Shown here: positions 8,602 through 17,700 of the stretch, piece by piece
Layout: each line of letters starts with the position of its first letter
Numbering within the stretch: position 1 is the first letter of the stretch
Assembly (NCBI RefSeq): GCF_000425845.1
Contig: NZ_KE384463.1
Location: 128,169 to 192,168, forward strand
From: Jeotgalicoccus psychrophilus DSM 19085
GTDB lineage: Bacteria; Bacillota; Bacilli; Staphylococcales; Salinicoccaceae
DNA length: 64,000 nucleotides
Reading direction: 5' to 3'
Position numbers and translations under genes: made by a program
Notes under the pieces: model-generated
Told to the model about the DNA's origin: nothing
The model's input: the letters and a program-made list of their open reading frames with translations, nothing else
The model's database searches: none

Positions 8602-9177
8602 CTATTGCTCAATTACTGCAACTTCAAAAGGTATGCTCTTCTTTAAATCCTTGAGCTGTTCCGGACGAATCAGCGGGATAATCGACAAACGTTTTTTAAC
8701 GTGCATTTTTAATTTCGCAAGCGGCTGCAGCTGACTAAAGTTTCTTATATCAATATCTCGGAGGTCATACATTACGCCAGAGACATCATGGTCGATAAAT
8801 ATCTCAGCCAGCCGGCTGTGCAGGAAGTAGGGCACTTTCGTAAATGACGGGCCGATAATAAAATGTTTGTTCCGTATTTCACTCGACAGTGTTTCCAGCA
8901 GCACGGTATTCACATCGTGGAAATCGCGCGTAAATATCTGGTCGATGATAAAACCGTCGGCCGCACTTTCCTGTCGTATCGTTTCAATCAGAGTATTTTC
9001 AATCATGAAGTCGTTCGTTTCATAAAAGTTATTTATCGTTATATATATTTCACTGTCCGGTGTGAGTTCACGCTGCATTTTAGGCAATATTAAGTTCGGT
9101 GTATTAAAGTCAGGATATGAAAATAAAACAGCGTCAGATTCCATGTTGAGTGCATGTGTTAAATAAATGTGTTTCAT
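8602..9177 (-). CDS. Unrecognised alpha/beta protein, 191 residues
   Basis: I do not recognise this protein. It has a strong minus-strand SD (AAGGAG) 7-8 nt before the ATG at 9177, no signal peptide and no membrane segment. Hydrophobic beta-strand-like stretches (EIYITINNF, ADGFIIDQIF, KHFIIGPSF, SGVMYDLRDI, RLSIIPLI, FEVAVIEQ) alternate with helical ones, which resembles a (beta/alpha) barrel or half-barrel; this is an impression, not a match. It sits between ald and the UPF0173 gene, where S. aureus has, from memory, a different gene. Normal codon use suggests a real resident gene. Confidence 0.7.
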   Translation of the reverse strand: MKHIYLTHALNMESDAVLFSYPDFNTPNLILPKMQRELTPDSEIYITINNFYETNDFMIENTLIETIRQESAADGFIIDQIFTRDFHDVNTVLLETLSSEIRNKHFIIGPSFTKVPYFLHSRLAEIFIDHDVSGVMYDLRDIDIRNFSQLQPLAKLKMHVKKRLSIIPLIRPEQLKDLKKSIPFEVAVIEQ

Positions 9178-9275
9178 CGTTTTATCTCCTTATATATAAA
9201 ATGTCGTTTTAATGATTATTAAAAAGTTTTTCAGGGAATAGATAATTATTAATAATTTAAACAGGAGTGGTAATT

Positions 9276-9965
9276 TTGACTGTAAAATTTCATGGACATG
9301 CGGTACTTTCGCTTAATAACAATGATACAGATGTCATCATCGACCCGTTTATTAATGGCAATGATTTAACGGATTTAACAGTAGATAACGTTAAAGCTGA
9401 TTATATTATACTAACACACGGTCATAATGACCATGTTGGCGATACGATTGAAATTGCTAAAAATAACAATGCTACGGTAATTGCACCGGTGGAGCTGGCA
9501 GCTTATATAGAAAGCCAGGGTGTTGAAAAAACTGTCGGCATGAACGTCGGCGGTGAAGGTGAGTACGATTTCGGTAAAGTAAAATTCGTGCATGCCTTCC
9601 ACACGTCAAGCTACACTGACAATGATGGTGTTACGCATTATACAGGTGAGCCGATGGGCTTAATTTTAACAATCGGCGAGAAGAAAGTTTACGTGACAGG
9701 CGACACCGGGCTGTTCGGCGATATGGAACTGATTGCGAAAAGAAACGGACCGATTGATATTTGCTTTATTCCAATCGGCGACCACTTTACGATGGGAATC
9801 GACGACGCGGTTTACGCGGTAAACGAACTGATTAAACCGACAGTTGTTGTGCCGGTGCACTTCGATACGTTCCCGCCAATCAAGCAGAATCCTGAGGAGT
9901 TTAAAAAGAAAGTTAATACAGTATGCCAAATACTGAAACCGGGTGAAGCAGCGAAGTTCTCATAA
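9276..9965 (+). CDS. UPF0173 metal-dependent hydrolase (metallo-beta-lactamase fold)
   Basis: Metallo-beta-lactamase-fold hydrolase of the UPF0173 family; substrate unknown. The metal-binding HxHxDH motif appears as THGHNDHVGD at about residues 47-56, with further ligands in the AFHTSS segment, TGDTGLFGD and VPVHFDTFP. The open frame could begin at GTG 9267, but the AGGAG at 9263-9267 overlaps that codon, so TTG 9276 is preferred and yields the family N-terminus MTVKFHGHAV (229 residues). The order ald region / UPF0173 / YtoI / YtpI / nrnA / dnaE is conserved in staphylococci. Confidence 0.9.
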   Translation: MTVKFHGHAVLSLNNNDTDVIIDPFINGNDLTDLTVDNVKADYIILTHGHNDHVGDTIEIAKNNNATVIAPVELAAYIESQGVEKTVGMNVGGEGEYDFGKVKFVHAFHTSSYTDNDGVTHYTGEPMGLILTIGEKKVYVTGDTGLFGDMELIAKRNGPIDICFIPIGDHFTMGIDDAVYAVNELIKPTVVVPVHFDTFPPIKQNPEEFKKKVNTVCQILKPGEAAKFS

Positions 9966-9973
9966 CACCAATG

Positions 9974-10013
9974 ATGGAAACTCTCTATGATAGAAGAGTT
10001 TCCATTTTCTTTT
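9974..10013 (+). terminator. Terminator after the UPF0173 gene
   Basis: ATGGAAACTCT (9974-9984) and AGAGTTTCCAT (9995-10005) form a perfect 11-bp stem, followed by TTTCTTTT. Confidence 0.88.
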
Positions 10014-10075
10014 ATACACATCAATCATTCGTGCTATGATAAATTTAACGTGAAATATAGAAATTGGGTGAAGAC

Positions 10076-11338
10076 ATGTCTAAACATGAAGATATATTAA
10101 AATACATAAGAGGACTCCGGGAAGGCAGCAGTCTGTCAGTGAGACAGATTTCAGGCTTTATGGGCGTGTCGCTCGGCACGAGCTACCGCGCGATTAAGCA
10201 GGCGGAGCAGGACGGGCTGGTGAAGACAATTGAACGCGTCGGGACTTTCCGTATCGTACAGCGCGAAGTGAAGAGCCACGGAAAAATTATGTTCCGGGAA
10301 GTGAACCGCGTTATCCAGGGGACAGTCCTGACCGGTGATAACTACCTCGATAAAGAAATTTCGAGAATTTTAATCGGGGCTATGCAGACAGAAGATCTCG
10401 TAAAATATTTGGAGCCGAGCGGTCTCTTAATAGTAGGGAACCGCGAAAGATCCCAGCGTAAAGCACTCGAAAACGGTGTCGGTTTATTAATTACCGGGGG
10501 TTTTGGTACCGGTGAAGAGATACTGAAACTTGCCGAAGAAAAACAGCTGCCAGTTATTTCGACAACGCATGATTCCTTTACATGCGCATCGATTATTCAC
10601 AGAGAAGTATACAGTTTATCGCTGTCGCAAAATATCGTCACGGCAGGCAGTCTGATGGTGAAACAGGGACAGTATACGATTGACATTAATGAACTTGGCA
10701 CGGAAATTCATCCCGAAGATAAAAATATGATTCTCTTAGACGGCAACCGTTTCGTCGGTGCCATTCGTTCGAAGTTTCTAAAAGAAATGACGAAGGAAAA
10801 TTATACGACTTATCTGCTGCCGGATTACAGCGCAGAGGAAGATACGACGCTGCTGTCACTAAGACAGATTATGAGCTGGCATCAGCTGAATATTATTCCG
10901 GTCGTAGAGTCCGGTGATTACAGAGGCATCGTGCACCGGAGAGAAGTATTTAAAAATATATCTTCACGCAATTTAAAATCCGGCATGTCGACAGATCAGC
11001 TGATCGACAGGGAAATTAAAATTGACAGTAACAAAATTAATATCCGGGTGATGCCGTTTATGGCAGATGAATTCGGGTCATTGTCCCAGGCAAACTTTAT
11101 GCGCCTTGCAGAGCGGCTGATTCTCGTCGTACTGCAGGAAAATGACATCCACAGCTATCATATCGATACGTATAATATTATGAACTTTAAAATTGTTCAG
11201 CTCTATCAGGAAATCGAATTGAGCGGTGAAATTATCGACAGAGGCGAGCAGTTTATCCGCCTGGAGATCGTCCTGAACGTTCAGGGCACAGCATATTCAA
11301 AAGCGACCTTTATGATTCAGCATTTCAACGAAAAATAA
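10076..11338 (+). CDS. ytoI: YtoI-type regulator: HTH, DRTGG, CBS and thioesterase-like domains
   Basis: Multidomain protein of the YtoI family, presumably a ligand-responsive DNA-binding regulator. Residues 1-70 form a winged helix-turn-helix (VRQISGFMGVSLGTSYRAI), followed by a DRTGG domain (LLITGGFGTGEEILKLA), a CBS-pair region in which adenine nucleotides usually bind, and a C-terminal hotdog (thioesterase-like) domain with VMPFMADEFGSLSQANF. TTG 10064 is open, but ATG 10076 is better placed behind GGGTGA; length 420. It is a single gene with its own terminator. Targets and ligand are not known to me. Confidence 0.85.
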   Translation: MSKHEDILKYIRGLREGSSLSVRQISGFMGVSLGTSYRAIKQAEQDGLVKTIERVGTFRIVQREVKSHGKIMFREVNRVIQGTVLTGDNYLDKEISRILIGAMQTEDLVKYLEPSGLLIVGNRERSQRKALENGVGLLITGGFGTGEEILKLAEEKQLPVISTTHDSFTCASIIHREVYSLSLSQNIVTAGSLMVKQGQYTIDINELGTEIHPEDKNMILLDGNRFVGAIRSKFLKEMTKENYTTYLLPDYSAEEDTTLLSLRQIMSWHQLNIIPVVESGDYRGIVHRREVFKNISSRNLKSGMSTDQLIDREIKIDSNKINIRVMPFMADEFGSLSQANFMRLAERLILVVLQENDIHSYHIDTYNIMNFKIVQLYQEIELSGEIIDRGEQFIRLEIVLNVQGTAYSKATFMIQHFNEK

Positions 11339-11340
11339 AA

Positions 11341-11376
11341 AACATCCCGCTGTATATTTTACAGCCGGGATGTTTT
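11341..11376. terminator. Bidirectional terminator between ytoI and ytpI
   Basis: AACATCCCG plus CTGTA pairs with TACAG plus CCGGGATGTT across 11341-11372, with A-run before and T-run after; it serves two convergent genes. Confidence 0.88.
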
Positions 11377-11385
11377 TTATATGTA

Positions 11386-11757
11386 TTACTTTTGTTTTTT
11401 GCGTTTAGCTTTATTTTCCTTCATCGCTTCAAACTCTTTCCATGCCTGTTCTTCAATCGGCAGATTTCCTTTAAAGTACTTTCTTGCTTTATTGAAGTAA
11501 AACACTTGATAGCCGCCTAAAAGAACGAATATACCGCCGATGATATAAGCGACGAGAGTGTGAAACTGAAGCATTGTGTTCAGCCCGAAAACGACAAGGA
11601 ACAAGCCGAGCCAGATTCTCGCAATACTATTATAATACGCGCTTCTCACATCGCGGATTGTCCGTATCTTTCTAACTTTGAATACAACAAAAAGTATGAA
11701 AGTGGCGACAATCGCTGTGACGAGAAATGACACGGCAAACGTGAATAAGAATTCCAT
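11386..11757 (-). CDS. ytpI: YtpI family small membrane protein
   Basis: 123-residue integral membrane protein matching the YtpI family. Three hydrophobic segments are visible (FLFTFAVSFLVTAIVATFILFVVF, split here as residues about 3-26; IWLGLFLVVFGLN; LVAYIIGGIFVLLGG), followed by a highly charged cytosolic C-terminus ending KAKRKKQK. It faces nrnA divergently, with about 76 nt between start codons holding both promoters. Function unknown in the whole family; the neighbourhood next to nrnA and dnaE is conserved in Bacillales. Confidence 0.82.
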   Translation of the reverse strand: MEFLFTFAVSFLVTAIVATFILFVVFKVRKIRTIRDVRSAYYNSIARIWLGLFLVVFGLNTMLQFHTLVAYIIGGIFVLLGGYQVFYFNKARKYFKGNLPIEEQAWKEFEAMKENKAKRKKQK

Positions 11758-11833
11758 ACGTTACAACTCCAATCTCTTATGTAGTATAATTGATTGATGA
11801 ATGTAAGTAAATTAATATTGAGGAGTTTCGCCA

Positions 11834-12790
11834 TTGTTTAATAAATTAACCGGACATCTGAACGACTTAAAAACGTATGCTTTTGACGTATTGAAACTAA
11901 TAGAATCACATGATGAGATTGTTATCCTGAGACACCAGAAACCAGATCCCGACGCTTACGGCGCACAGCTCGGACTCCGCGCTTATTTACAAAATAAATA
12001 TCCCGGCAAAAGTATTAAGGCACTCGGGATGGGCGAGCCGTCACTCAGCTTTTTAGGGGAGATGGATTCACTCTCAACGATTGAACGTCCGCTCGTAATC
12101 GTTGTGGATACAGGCAATCAGGAACGCATCGACGGGTCACTCGATTATGCAGAAAAAATTGTTAAAATCGACCATCACCCGAACGTTGAATTGTACGGAG
12201 ACGTGTCAATTGTTGAAACTGAAGTATCGTCAGCAAGTGAACTGATTTATCTTTTAATTGATATATGGGACAGCTCGGCGATGAATGATGAGGCGGCAAC
12301 CTTATTCTATATGGGAATTGTTGGAGATACCGGCAGATTTTTATATAACAATACGAGTACTTTAACTCACGCAGTCGCTTCAAAATTAAAAGAATTTAAC
12401 TTTGATGCAGCAGCTTTAAATAATCAGATGCATAAATCATCGATGAATAAATTTAAATACAAAGGCTATTTAATTAATAATGCAGTATTTACGGATTCAG
12501 GCATCGCATATGTTTATGTGCCGAAAGCAATTATGGAAGAATATCATTTAAGTGTCAGCGAAGCGGGGCTTGACGTAAATATATTCAGAGAAATTGAAGA
12601 TGTAAAAGTGTGGTTTATCGCGCTGGAAGGCGACGGTGAAATCCGCGTCCGTTTACGTTCAAAAGAAGTGGTTATTAACGACGTCGCAGCGATGTTTGAC
12701 GGCGGCGGGCATCCATTAGCTTCAGGCGTCCGTGTAAAAGATATGGACATGCTGGATGAACTGCTCGTGAAAATTGAAGAAAAACTGTAA
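11834..12790 (+). CDS. nrnA: Bifunctional oligoribonuclease / PAP phosphatase NrnA
   Basis: DHH-DHHA1 phosphoesterase that degrades nano-RNA and dephosphorylates 3'-phosphoadenosine 5'-phosphate. Mn-binding motifs are all present: RHQKPDPDAYGAQ near residue 34, VVDTGNQERI near 92, the DHH signature in KIDHHPN at about 113, GDTGRF, and the DHHA1 motif GGGHPLASG at about 290. The start is TTG 11834, 8 nt after GAGGAG; no in-frame ATG fits. The 318-residue length is normal. dnaE follows 14 nt downstream, so they are one operon. Confidence 0.93.
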   Translation: MFNKLTGHLNDLKTYAFDVLKLIESHDEIVILRHQKPDPDAYGAQLGLRAYLQNKYPGKSIKALGMGEPSLSFLGEMDSLSTIERPLVIVVDTGNQERIDGSLDYAEKIVKIDHHPNVELYGDVSIVETEVSSASELIYLLIDIWDSSAMNDEAATLFYMGIVGDTGRFLYNNTSTLTHAVASKLKEFNFDAAALNNQMHKSSMNKFKYKGYLINNAVFTDSGIAYVYVPKAIMEEYHLSVSEAGLDVNIFREIEDVKVWFIALEGDGEIRVRLRSKEVVINDVAAMFDGGGHPLASGVRVKDMDMLDELLVKIEEKL

Positions 12791-12804
12791 GAGTAGGTGT
12801 TTCA

Positions 12805-15800
12805 ATGCTTAATTTAAATGTGCACAGTTCATTTGATTTTTTAAATTCAAATATTACATTGGAGCGGTTGTGTGAAAAGCTGACGGCGGACAGCCAGCGT
12901 GCAGTTGCGGTAACCGATTTAAACCGCATGCATGCAGTCTACCGGCTGATGGAGCTCGCACCGAAATACGATATTAAACCGGTGCCCGGCATGGAAATTA
13001 TTGTCGAAGACGGCATGAACGGCGTGCCGCTTGTACTCCTTGCTAAAAATCAGCAGGGCTATCTCGAGCTTGTACGGACAAGTGCAATGCTATCTTACAG
13101 AAGTTTGACGAGAACCTCTCTTAAATTTGTGCAGGATAATATTAAAAACTGCATCGCTGTCGGTAAAACATCAGATGCACCGGCAATTCTCGGTGAACTG
13201 AATATCGCTGAAGAAGATAAATATACAGCGCACGACGTCGATAGCGATTATAAGAAAGTATTTATAAAAGCGGCGCATTACGTAAACGCTGACGAACGCG
13301 GTTCTTTAAAAGTGCTGAATGCGATACGCGATAATCAGAAGCTCAGTATCGACAGCGTGCAGAATCTGTACGGGGATGCATGTATTCAGACTGCTGATAT
13401 GGTTCCCGCTGATGCACAGATGTATTTAAAAAATAATGAAGATATTATTAATAAGTGCAATGTGCCGATACCATCCGTTCAGCATACACTGCCGAAGTTT
13501 AATAATCCAAAAGGCACAAGCTCAAAAGATTATTTATGGCAGCTGCTGCTGGAAAAGTTCCAGCAGAGAGAACCTCAGGCTGGGCAGGATAAATACATGG
13601 AACGTCTGGAATATGAATACGGCATTATTACGAGCATGGGCTTTGAAGATTATTTTTTAATCGTTGCCGATCTAGTAAACTATGCCAAATCGAACGGTAT
13701 CTACGTCGGGCCGGGCAGGGGGTCGTCCAGTGCGAGCTTAGTATCGTACATGCTGAATATTACCGAAGTCGATCCGCTCGAATACAATTTGCTGTTTGAG
13801 CGTTTCTTAAATCCGGAACGTGTCAATATGCCGGATATCGATATCGACTTTGAAGATTCGAGACGGGACGAAGTCGTTGCCTATTTAATTAAACAGTACG
13901 GTGATATGCAGGTCGCGAACATTATTACATACGGAACGCTGAGCGCCAAAATGGCTGCGCGCGACGTTGGGCGTGTCTTCGGTTTTTCAGACGATGAGCT
14001 GAAGCTGCTGTCGAACTTAGTTCCGGATGAGCCGAATGCATCGCTTAAAGATGCATTCACGAGCAAGCGTTTTAACACGCTTTTAGAAGCAGACGACAAG
14101 TATAAAACGTTTATGGATATTACTTTGAAAATTGAAGGGCTGCCGAGACATACGTCAACACACGCAGCAGGACTCCTGTTAAGCAGCGAAACGCTCACGA
14201 ACAGCGTGCCGGTTATTTTCTCAGAAGGGCACGTCATGAGCCAATGGCCCATGAAAGATGTTGAAGCGGCGGGTCTTTTGAAAATAGATTTACTGGGTTT
14301 AAAAAACCTCTCTTTAATCCGCTATATGGTGCAGAGCATCCGCCGGACAGAAAAAAGCTTTTCACTGGATGATATTAAAGAAGATAAAAGAGTGTATAAA
14401 ATGCTTTCAAAAGGACTCACGCTCGGTATCTTTCAGCTCGAATCTGCAGGGATTAGGCGGGTCATTGAAAACTTTAAACCCGAAAGTCTGAAAGATCTGG
14501 CTGCAGTGCTGGCATTGTACCGTCCAGGTCCGATGAAAGAAATTGATAACTTTATATACAGAAAAGAACATCCCGAAACAATCGAATATCCGCATGAAGA
14601 CCTCAGAGGAATTCTAAAAGAAACATTCGGCGTTATCGTCTATCAGGAACAAATTATGCAGATTGCAGGTAAAATTGCCGGATTCAGTTACGGGGAAGCG
14701 GATATTCTAAGACGCGCCATGGGGAAAAAAGACCGTGCTGCACTGACTAACGAACGGGAACATTTTATCAGCGGTGCTGTAAAAAGAAATTACACTGCAG
14801 CGCTCGCTGAAAACATCTTCGATTTGATTATGGAATTTGCCGACTACGGTTTCGTTAAGAGCCACGCAGTCGCCTACGGCAAAGTTGCTTATACGATGGC
14901 TTATATGAAACTCCATTACCCCGAACATTTTTATGCGGTTATTTTAACGCACCACCGCAGCAATGATGAAAAAATCAGCCAGCTCTTAAATGAATTAAAA
15001 ATGATGCGCATTCCTTTGCATCCGCCGAACATTAATAAATCATTTTGGCAGAATTCAGAGGGAGAAGGTATTCTGCTCGGCTTTTCAATGGTAAGCGGAA
15101 TATCAAGACCGCTGTTCGAGGCGATCATTACAGCGCGGAAGCACGACGGTCCCTTTAAAGATATATACGACCTTGTATCGCGCACCGACTTTAAATTTAA
15201 TGAAAAAATCTTAAGGAAACTAATTATCTCAGGTGCACTGGATGAATTTGAAGAGAACAGAAAAACGCTGCTGCAGACGCTGCCGGATATTTTGTCGGCG
15301 GGGGGAGACGGTTACCATCACGACTCGTTTTTAAGTTCGCTCGGATTTAATCTTAAAAAAGAATACCGGTATGCTTCAGAAATGGACGGTGCTGAGAAAA
15401 TTGAAGGCGAGAAAGAAGCGCTCGGATTTTATATTTCAGCGCATCCTGTGCTGTTAAAACATGAGGAACATGAGTTTATTCCGTTTTCGCTGATTCATCA
15501 CAAGCGTAAATACGGCACATATCTGCTTTATATCGAAGATCACCGCACGATTAAAGTGAAGAAGACCGGGCAGAATATGGCTTTTCTTACATTGACGGAC
15601 GGTCATTCAAATATTGACGGTGTATTATTTGCAAAAGAGTATTTTAAATATCACCCTATGTTAAAAGAATCGATTGTCGCAGCTGAAGCTACGCTCGGTG
15701 AACGCCAGGGCAAACCGCAGCTCGTTATCGACAGATTGTTTCCGGTTGAGGAGTATGTCCGGACTTATATCGAAAAGACGAAGAAGATATATATTAGAGA

Positions 15801-15954
15801 TGTTGAGCCGGAAGAAATTTCAGAACTCCTTGCTGACAGCGGTGTGCCGATTCACGATTTCACTACACAAAAACTCGCCGGGTATATAAAAATCAGCAAT
15901 ATAGAAACATTAATTTCGAAAATACATTTCGAAAATATTCGTTTAATTGTGTAA
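12805..15954 (+). CDS. dnaE: DNA polymerase III alpha subunit DnaE
   Basis: Replicative DNA polymerase DnaE, which in Firmicutes extends primers before handing over to PolC. The N-terminal PHP domain begins LNVHSSFDFL; the polymerase catalytic Asp pair is in MPDIDIDFEDSRRDEV (cut here to PDIDIDFED, residues about 343-351), with the third acidic residue in KIDLLGLKNL near 495. The finger region GPGRGSSSASLVSYML precedes it, and tandem HhH and an OB-fold (AFLTLTDGHSNIDGVLF) are at the C-terminus. Length 1049 is typical for DnaE of staphylococci. Translation starts at ATG 12805 behind AGAGTAGGTG. Confidence 0.96.
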   Translation: MLNLNVHSSFDFLNSNITLERLCEKLTADSQRAVAVTDLNRMHAVYRLMELAPKYDIKPVPGMEIIVEDGMNGVPLVLLAKNQQGYLELVRTSAMLSYRSLTRTSLKFVQDNIKNCIAVGKTSDAPAILGELNIAEEDKYTAHDVDSDYKKVFIKAAHYVNADERGSLKVLNAIRDNQKLSIDSVQNLYGDACIQTADMVPADAQMYLKNNEDIINKCNVPIPSVQHTLPKFNNPKGTSSKDYLWQLLLEKFQQREPQAGQDKYMERLEYEYGIITSMGFEDYFLIVADLVNYAKSNGIYVGPGRGSSSASLVSYMLNITEVDPLEYNLLFERFLNPERVNMPDIDIDFEDSRRDEVVAYLIKQYGDMQVANIITYGTLSAKMAARDVGRVFGFSDDELKLLSNLVPDEPNASLKDAFTSKRFNTLLEADDKYKTFMDITLKIEGLPRHTSTHAAGLLLSSETLTNSVPVIFSEGHVMSQWPMKDVEAAGLLKIDLLGLKNLSLIRYMVQSIRRTEKSFSLDDIKEDKRVYKMLSKGLTLGIFQLESAGIRRVIENFKPESLKDLAAVLALYRPGPMKEIDNFIYRKEHPETIEYPHEDLRGILKETFGVIVYQEQIMQIAGKIAGFSYGEADILRRAMGKKDRAALTNEREHFISGAVKRNYTAALAENIFDLIMEFADYGFVKSHAVAYGKVAYTMAYMKLHYPEHFYAVILTHHRSNDEKISQLLNELKMMRIPLHPPNINKSFWQNSEGEGILLGFSMVSGISRPLFEAIITARKHDGPFKDIYDLVSRTDFKFNEKILRKLIISGALDEFEENRKTLLQTLPDILSAGGDGYHHDSFLSSLGFNLKKEYRYASEMDGAEKIEGEKEALGFYISAHPVLLKHEEHEFIPFSLIHHKRKYGTYLLYIEDHRTIKVKKTGQNMAFLTLTDGHSNIDGVLFAKEYFKYHPMLKESIVAAEATLGERQGKPQLVIDRLFPVEEYVRTYIEKTKKIYIRDVEPEEISELLADSGVPIHDFTTQKLAGYIKISNIETLISKIHFENIRLIV

Positions 15955-15959
15955 ATCTA

Positions 15960-15988
15960 TTGTAAATTAAAAAATAAAATGATAATAT
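15960..15988 (+). promoter_or_regulatory. Promoter of the malic enzyme / acc operon
   Basis: TTGTAA at 15960-15965, 17-nt spacer, TAATAT at 15983-15988. The first transcribed base would lie near 15995, inside the palindrome described next. Confidence 0.5.
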
Positions 15989-15991
15989 ACC

Positions 15992-16004
15992 GTGGTATGA
16001 CCAC
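15992..16004. promoter_or_regulatory. FadR-subfamily GntR operator: GTGGTATGACCAC
   Basis: GTGGT-ATG-ACCAC is a perfect 13-nt dyad. It fits the known FadR-subfamily GntR consensus TNGTNNNACNA exactly. It overlaps the expected transcription start of the operon that encodes a GntR regulator two genes... that is, immediately after the malic enzyme gene. Repression and autoregulation by the product of 17260-17682 is inferred. Confidence 0.65.
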
Positions 16005-16021
16005 TAATAGGAGGAACTGAT

Positions 16022-17254
16022 TTGTCTTTAAAAAGCGATGCATTAGAACTGCACAAAGTTAACCAAGGAAAGCTTTCCGTAAATTCAAAAGTAGCATTAA
16101 AAGATAAAGAGGCGCTCAGCCTTGCATACTCACCAGGAGTAGCTGAGCCATGTAAAGAGATCTATGAAGATGAAAGAAAAATATTTGATTATACGATTAA
16201 AGGTAATACTGTAGGTGTTGTCACTGATGGTTCGGCAGTACTCGGACTTGGTAATATCGGTGCAGCAGCAAGTCTGCCTGTTATGGAAGGTAAAAGTGCA
16301 CTGCTGAAAAGCTTTGCAGGTGTGGATTCATTCCCGATCGCTTTAAAAACAAATGACGTCGATGAAATCGTCAATACAGTCAAACTGATGACTCCTGTTT
16401 TCGGCGGAATTAATCTAGAGGATATTTCAGCGCCGAGATGTTTTGAAATCGAAGAAAGACTTAAAAAGGAAACTGATGTTCCTGTCTTTCACGACGACCA
16501 GCACGGGACGGCAATCGTTACCCTCGCTGGTTTAATCAACGCGGTAAAATTAACCGGCAAGTCATTTTCCACCGTTAAAGTTGTGCTGAACGGCGCAGGT
16601 GCTGCAGGAGTGGCAATTGTTAAACTGCTTCACAGTTTCGGTGTGAAGGATATGATTATGTGTGATTCAAGAGGTGCGATTTATGAAGGCCGCGGGACGG
16701 GCATGAATGCGATTAAAGATGAAGTCGCGAAATTTACGAATATCGATAATATCGAGGGTAAACTCGAGGATGTGCTTACAGGTGCTGATGTGTTTATCGG
16801 TGTATCGGTTGAAAATGCTGTGACTGCGGACATGGTCCGTTCGATGAACACAGATCCGATTATTTTCGCTATGGCAAACCCGACACCGGAAATTATGCCG
16901 GATGTTGCAATTGCAGCCGGTGCCAAAGTAGTAGGCACAGGGCGCAGCGACTTCCCGAACCAGGTGAACAACGTACTTGCGTTTCCGGGAATTTTCAGAG
17001 GTGCTTTAGACGTTCAGTCGACGCATATCAATGAAGAAATGAAAAAAGCAGCAGTTCTTGCGATTGCCGAAATCGTTACTGATAAAGAGCTGAGTGCGGA
17101 TTATGTTATTCCAGACGCCTTCCACCCGGAAGTAGCGCCGACAGTAGCAGAACGCGTCGCAGAAGCGGCAATGAACACAGGCGTGTCACGCAAAAAAGTA
17201 GAACCCGGCTACGTTTACAATAGAACGAAAAAACTAATTAGCGAATTGAACTGA
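16022..17254 (+). CDS. NAD(P)-dependent malic enzyme
   Basis: Decarboxylating malate dehydrogenase: malate + NAD(P) to pyruvate + CO2 + NAD(P)H. The 410-residue short form carries the malic-enzyme signatures AYSPGVAEPC, DGSAVLGLGNIG, the metal-binding region FGGINLEDISAPRCFEIE and DDQHGTAI, and a Rossmann loop in VVLNGAGAAGVAI. Cofactor preference cannot be decided by eye. The start is TTG 16022, 7 nt after GGAGG. The place between dnaE and accDA is conserved; here it would supply pyruvate and NADPH next to the fatty-acid precursor genes. Confidence 0.93.
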   Translation: MSLKSDALELHKVNQGKLSVNSKVALKDKEALSLAYSPGVAEPCKEIYEDERKIFDYTIKGNTVGVVTDGSAVLGLGNIGAAASLPVMEGKSALLKSFAGVDSFPIALKTNDVDEIVNTVKLMTPVFGGINLEDISAPRCFEIEERLKKETDVPVFHDDQHGTAIVTLAGLINAVKLTGKSFSTVKVVLNGAGAAGVAIVKLLHSFGVKDMIMCDSRGAIYEGRGTGMNAIKDEVAKFTNIDNIEGKLEDVLTGADVFIGVSVENAVTADMVRSMNTDPIIFAMANPTPEIMPDVAIAAGAKVVGTGRSDFPNQVNNVLAFPGIFRGALDVQSTHINEEMKKAAVLAIAEIVTDKELSADYVIPDAFHPEVAPTVAERVAEAAMNTGVSRKKVEPGYVYNRTKKLISELN

Positions 17255-17259
17255 TAGTC

Positions 17260-17682
17260 ATGGAAAATAAAAAAGGTCTTCAGACGATACTTGAAGGAAT
17301 TAATAAAATTATCGAGGATCAGAATATTGGCATCGGCGAGAAAATTCCGAGTGAACGCTACTTAAAAGAACGACTGAATGTGAGCCGTCAGAGTGTTAGA
17401 GAAGCGCTCCGGGCACTTGAGCTTATTGGTGTTATATACGTAAAGCGCGGTGAGGGAACTTACCTTGCGGATATAGACAGCCACCAGCTCTACACTTTAA
17501 TAGCGAAATATCTGCTCCGTACGGACAGACAATATGAAGAGTTAATTGAACTAATGCATATGATAGATTATTATTATGAGCATAAATCCAACGGTACAGA
17601 GACTGTTGATAATAGTAATAATCAAGTCGTGCAGAGAATTTATAAGCTGCTTAAAAAATATGCTGACGGTTACGAGCATTAA
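17260..17682 (+). CDS. GntR family regulator, short FadR-like
   Basis: DNA-binding repressor candidate. Residues 8-75 form a GntR winged helix: IPSERYLKERLNVSRQSVREAL split as IPSERYLKERLNV and SRQSVREALRALE, then GVIYVKRGEGTYLAD, the wing. The C-terminal part is only about 65 residues, much shorter than the usual FCD/FadR effector domain, so ligand sensing may be minimal or lost. It starts 5 nt after the malic enzyme stop and has no clear SD, so translation is probably coupled. It is followed by accD after 18 nt. The operator at 15992-16004 suggests control of its own operon. Confidence 0.85.
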   Translation: MENKKGLQTILEGINKIIEDQNIGIGEKIPSERYLKERLNVSRQSVREALRALELIGVIYVKRGEGTYLADIDSHQLYTLIAKYLLRTDRQYEELIELMHMIDYYYEHKSNGTETVDNSNNQVVQRIYKLLKKYADGYEH

Positions 17683-17700
17683 CTTCGATGGGGTGTAAAA

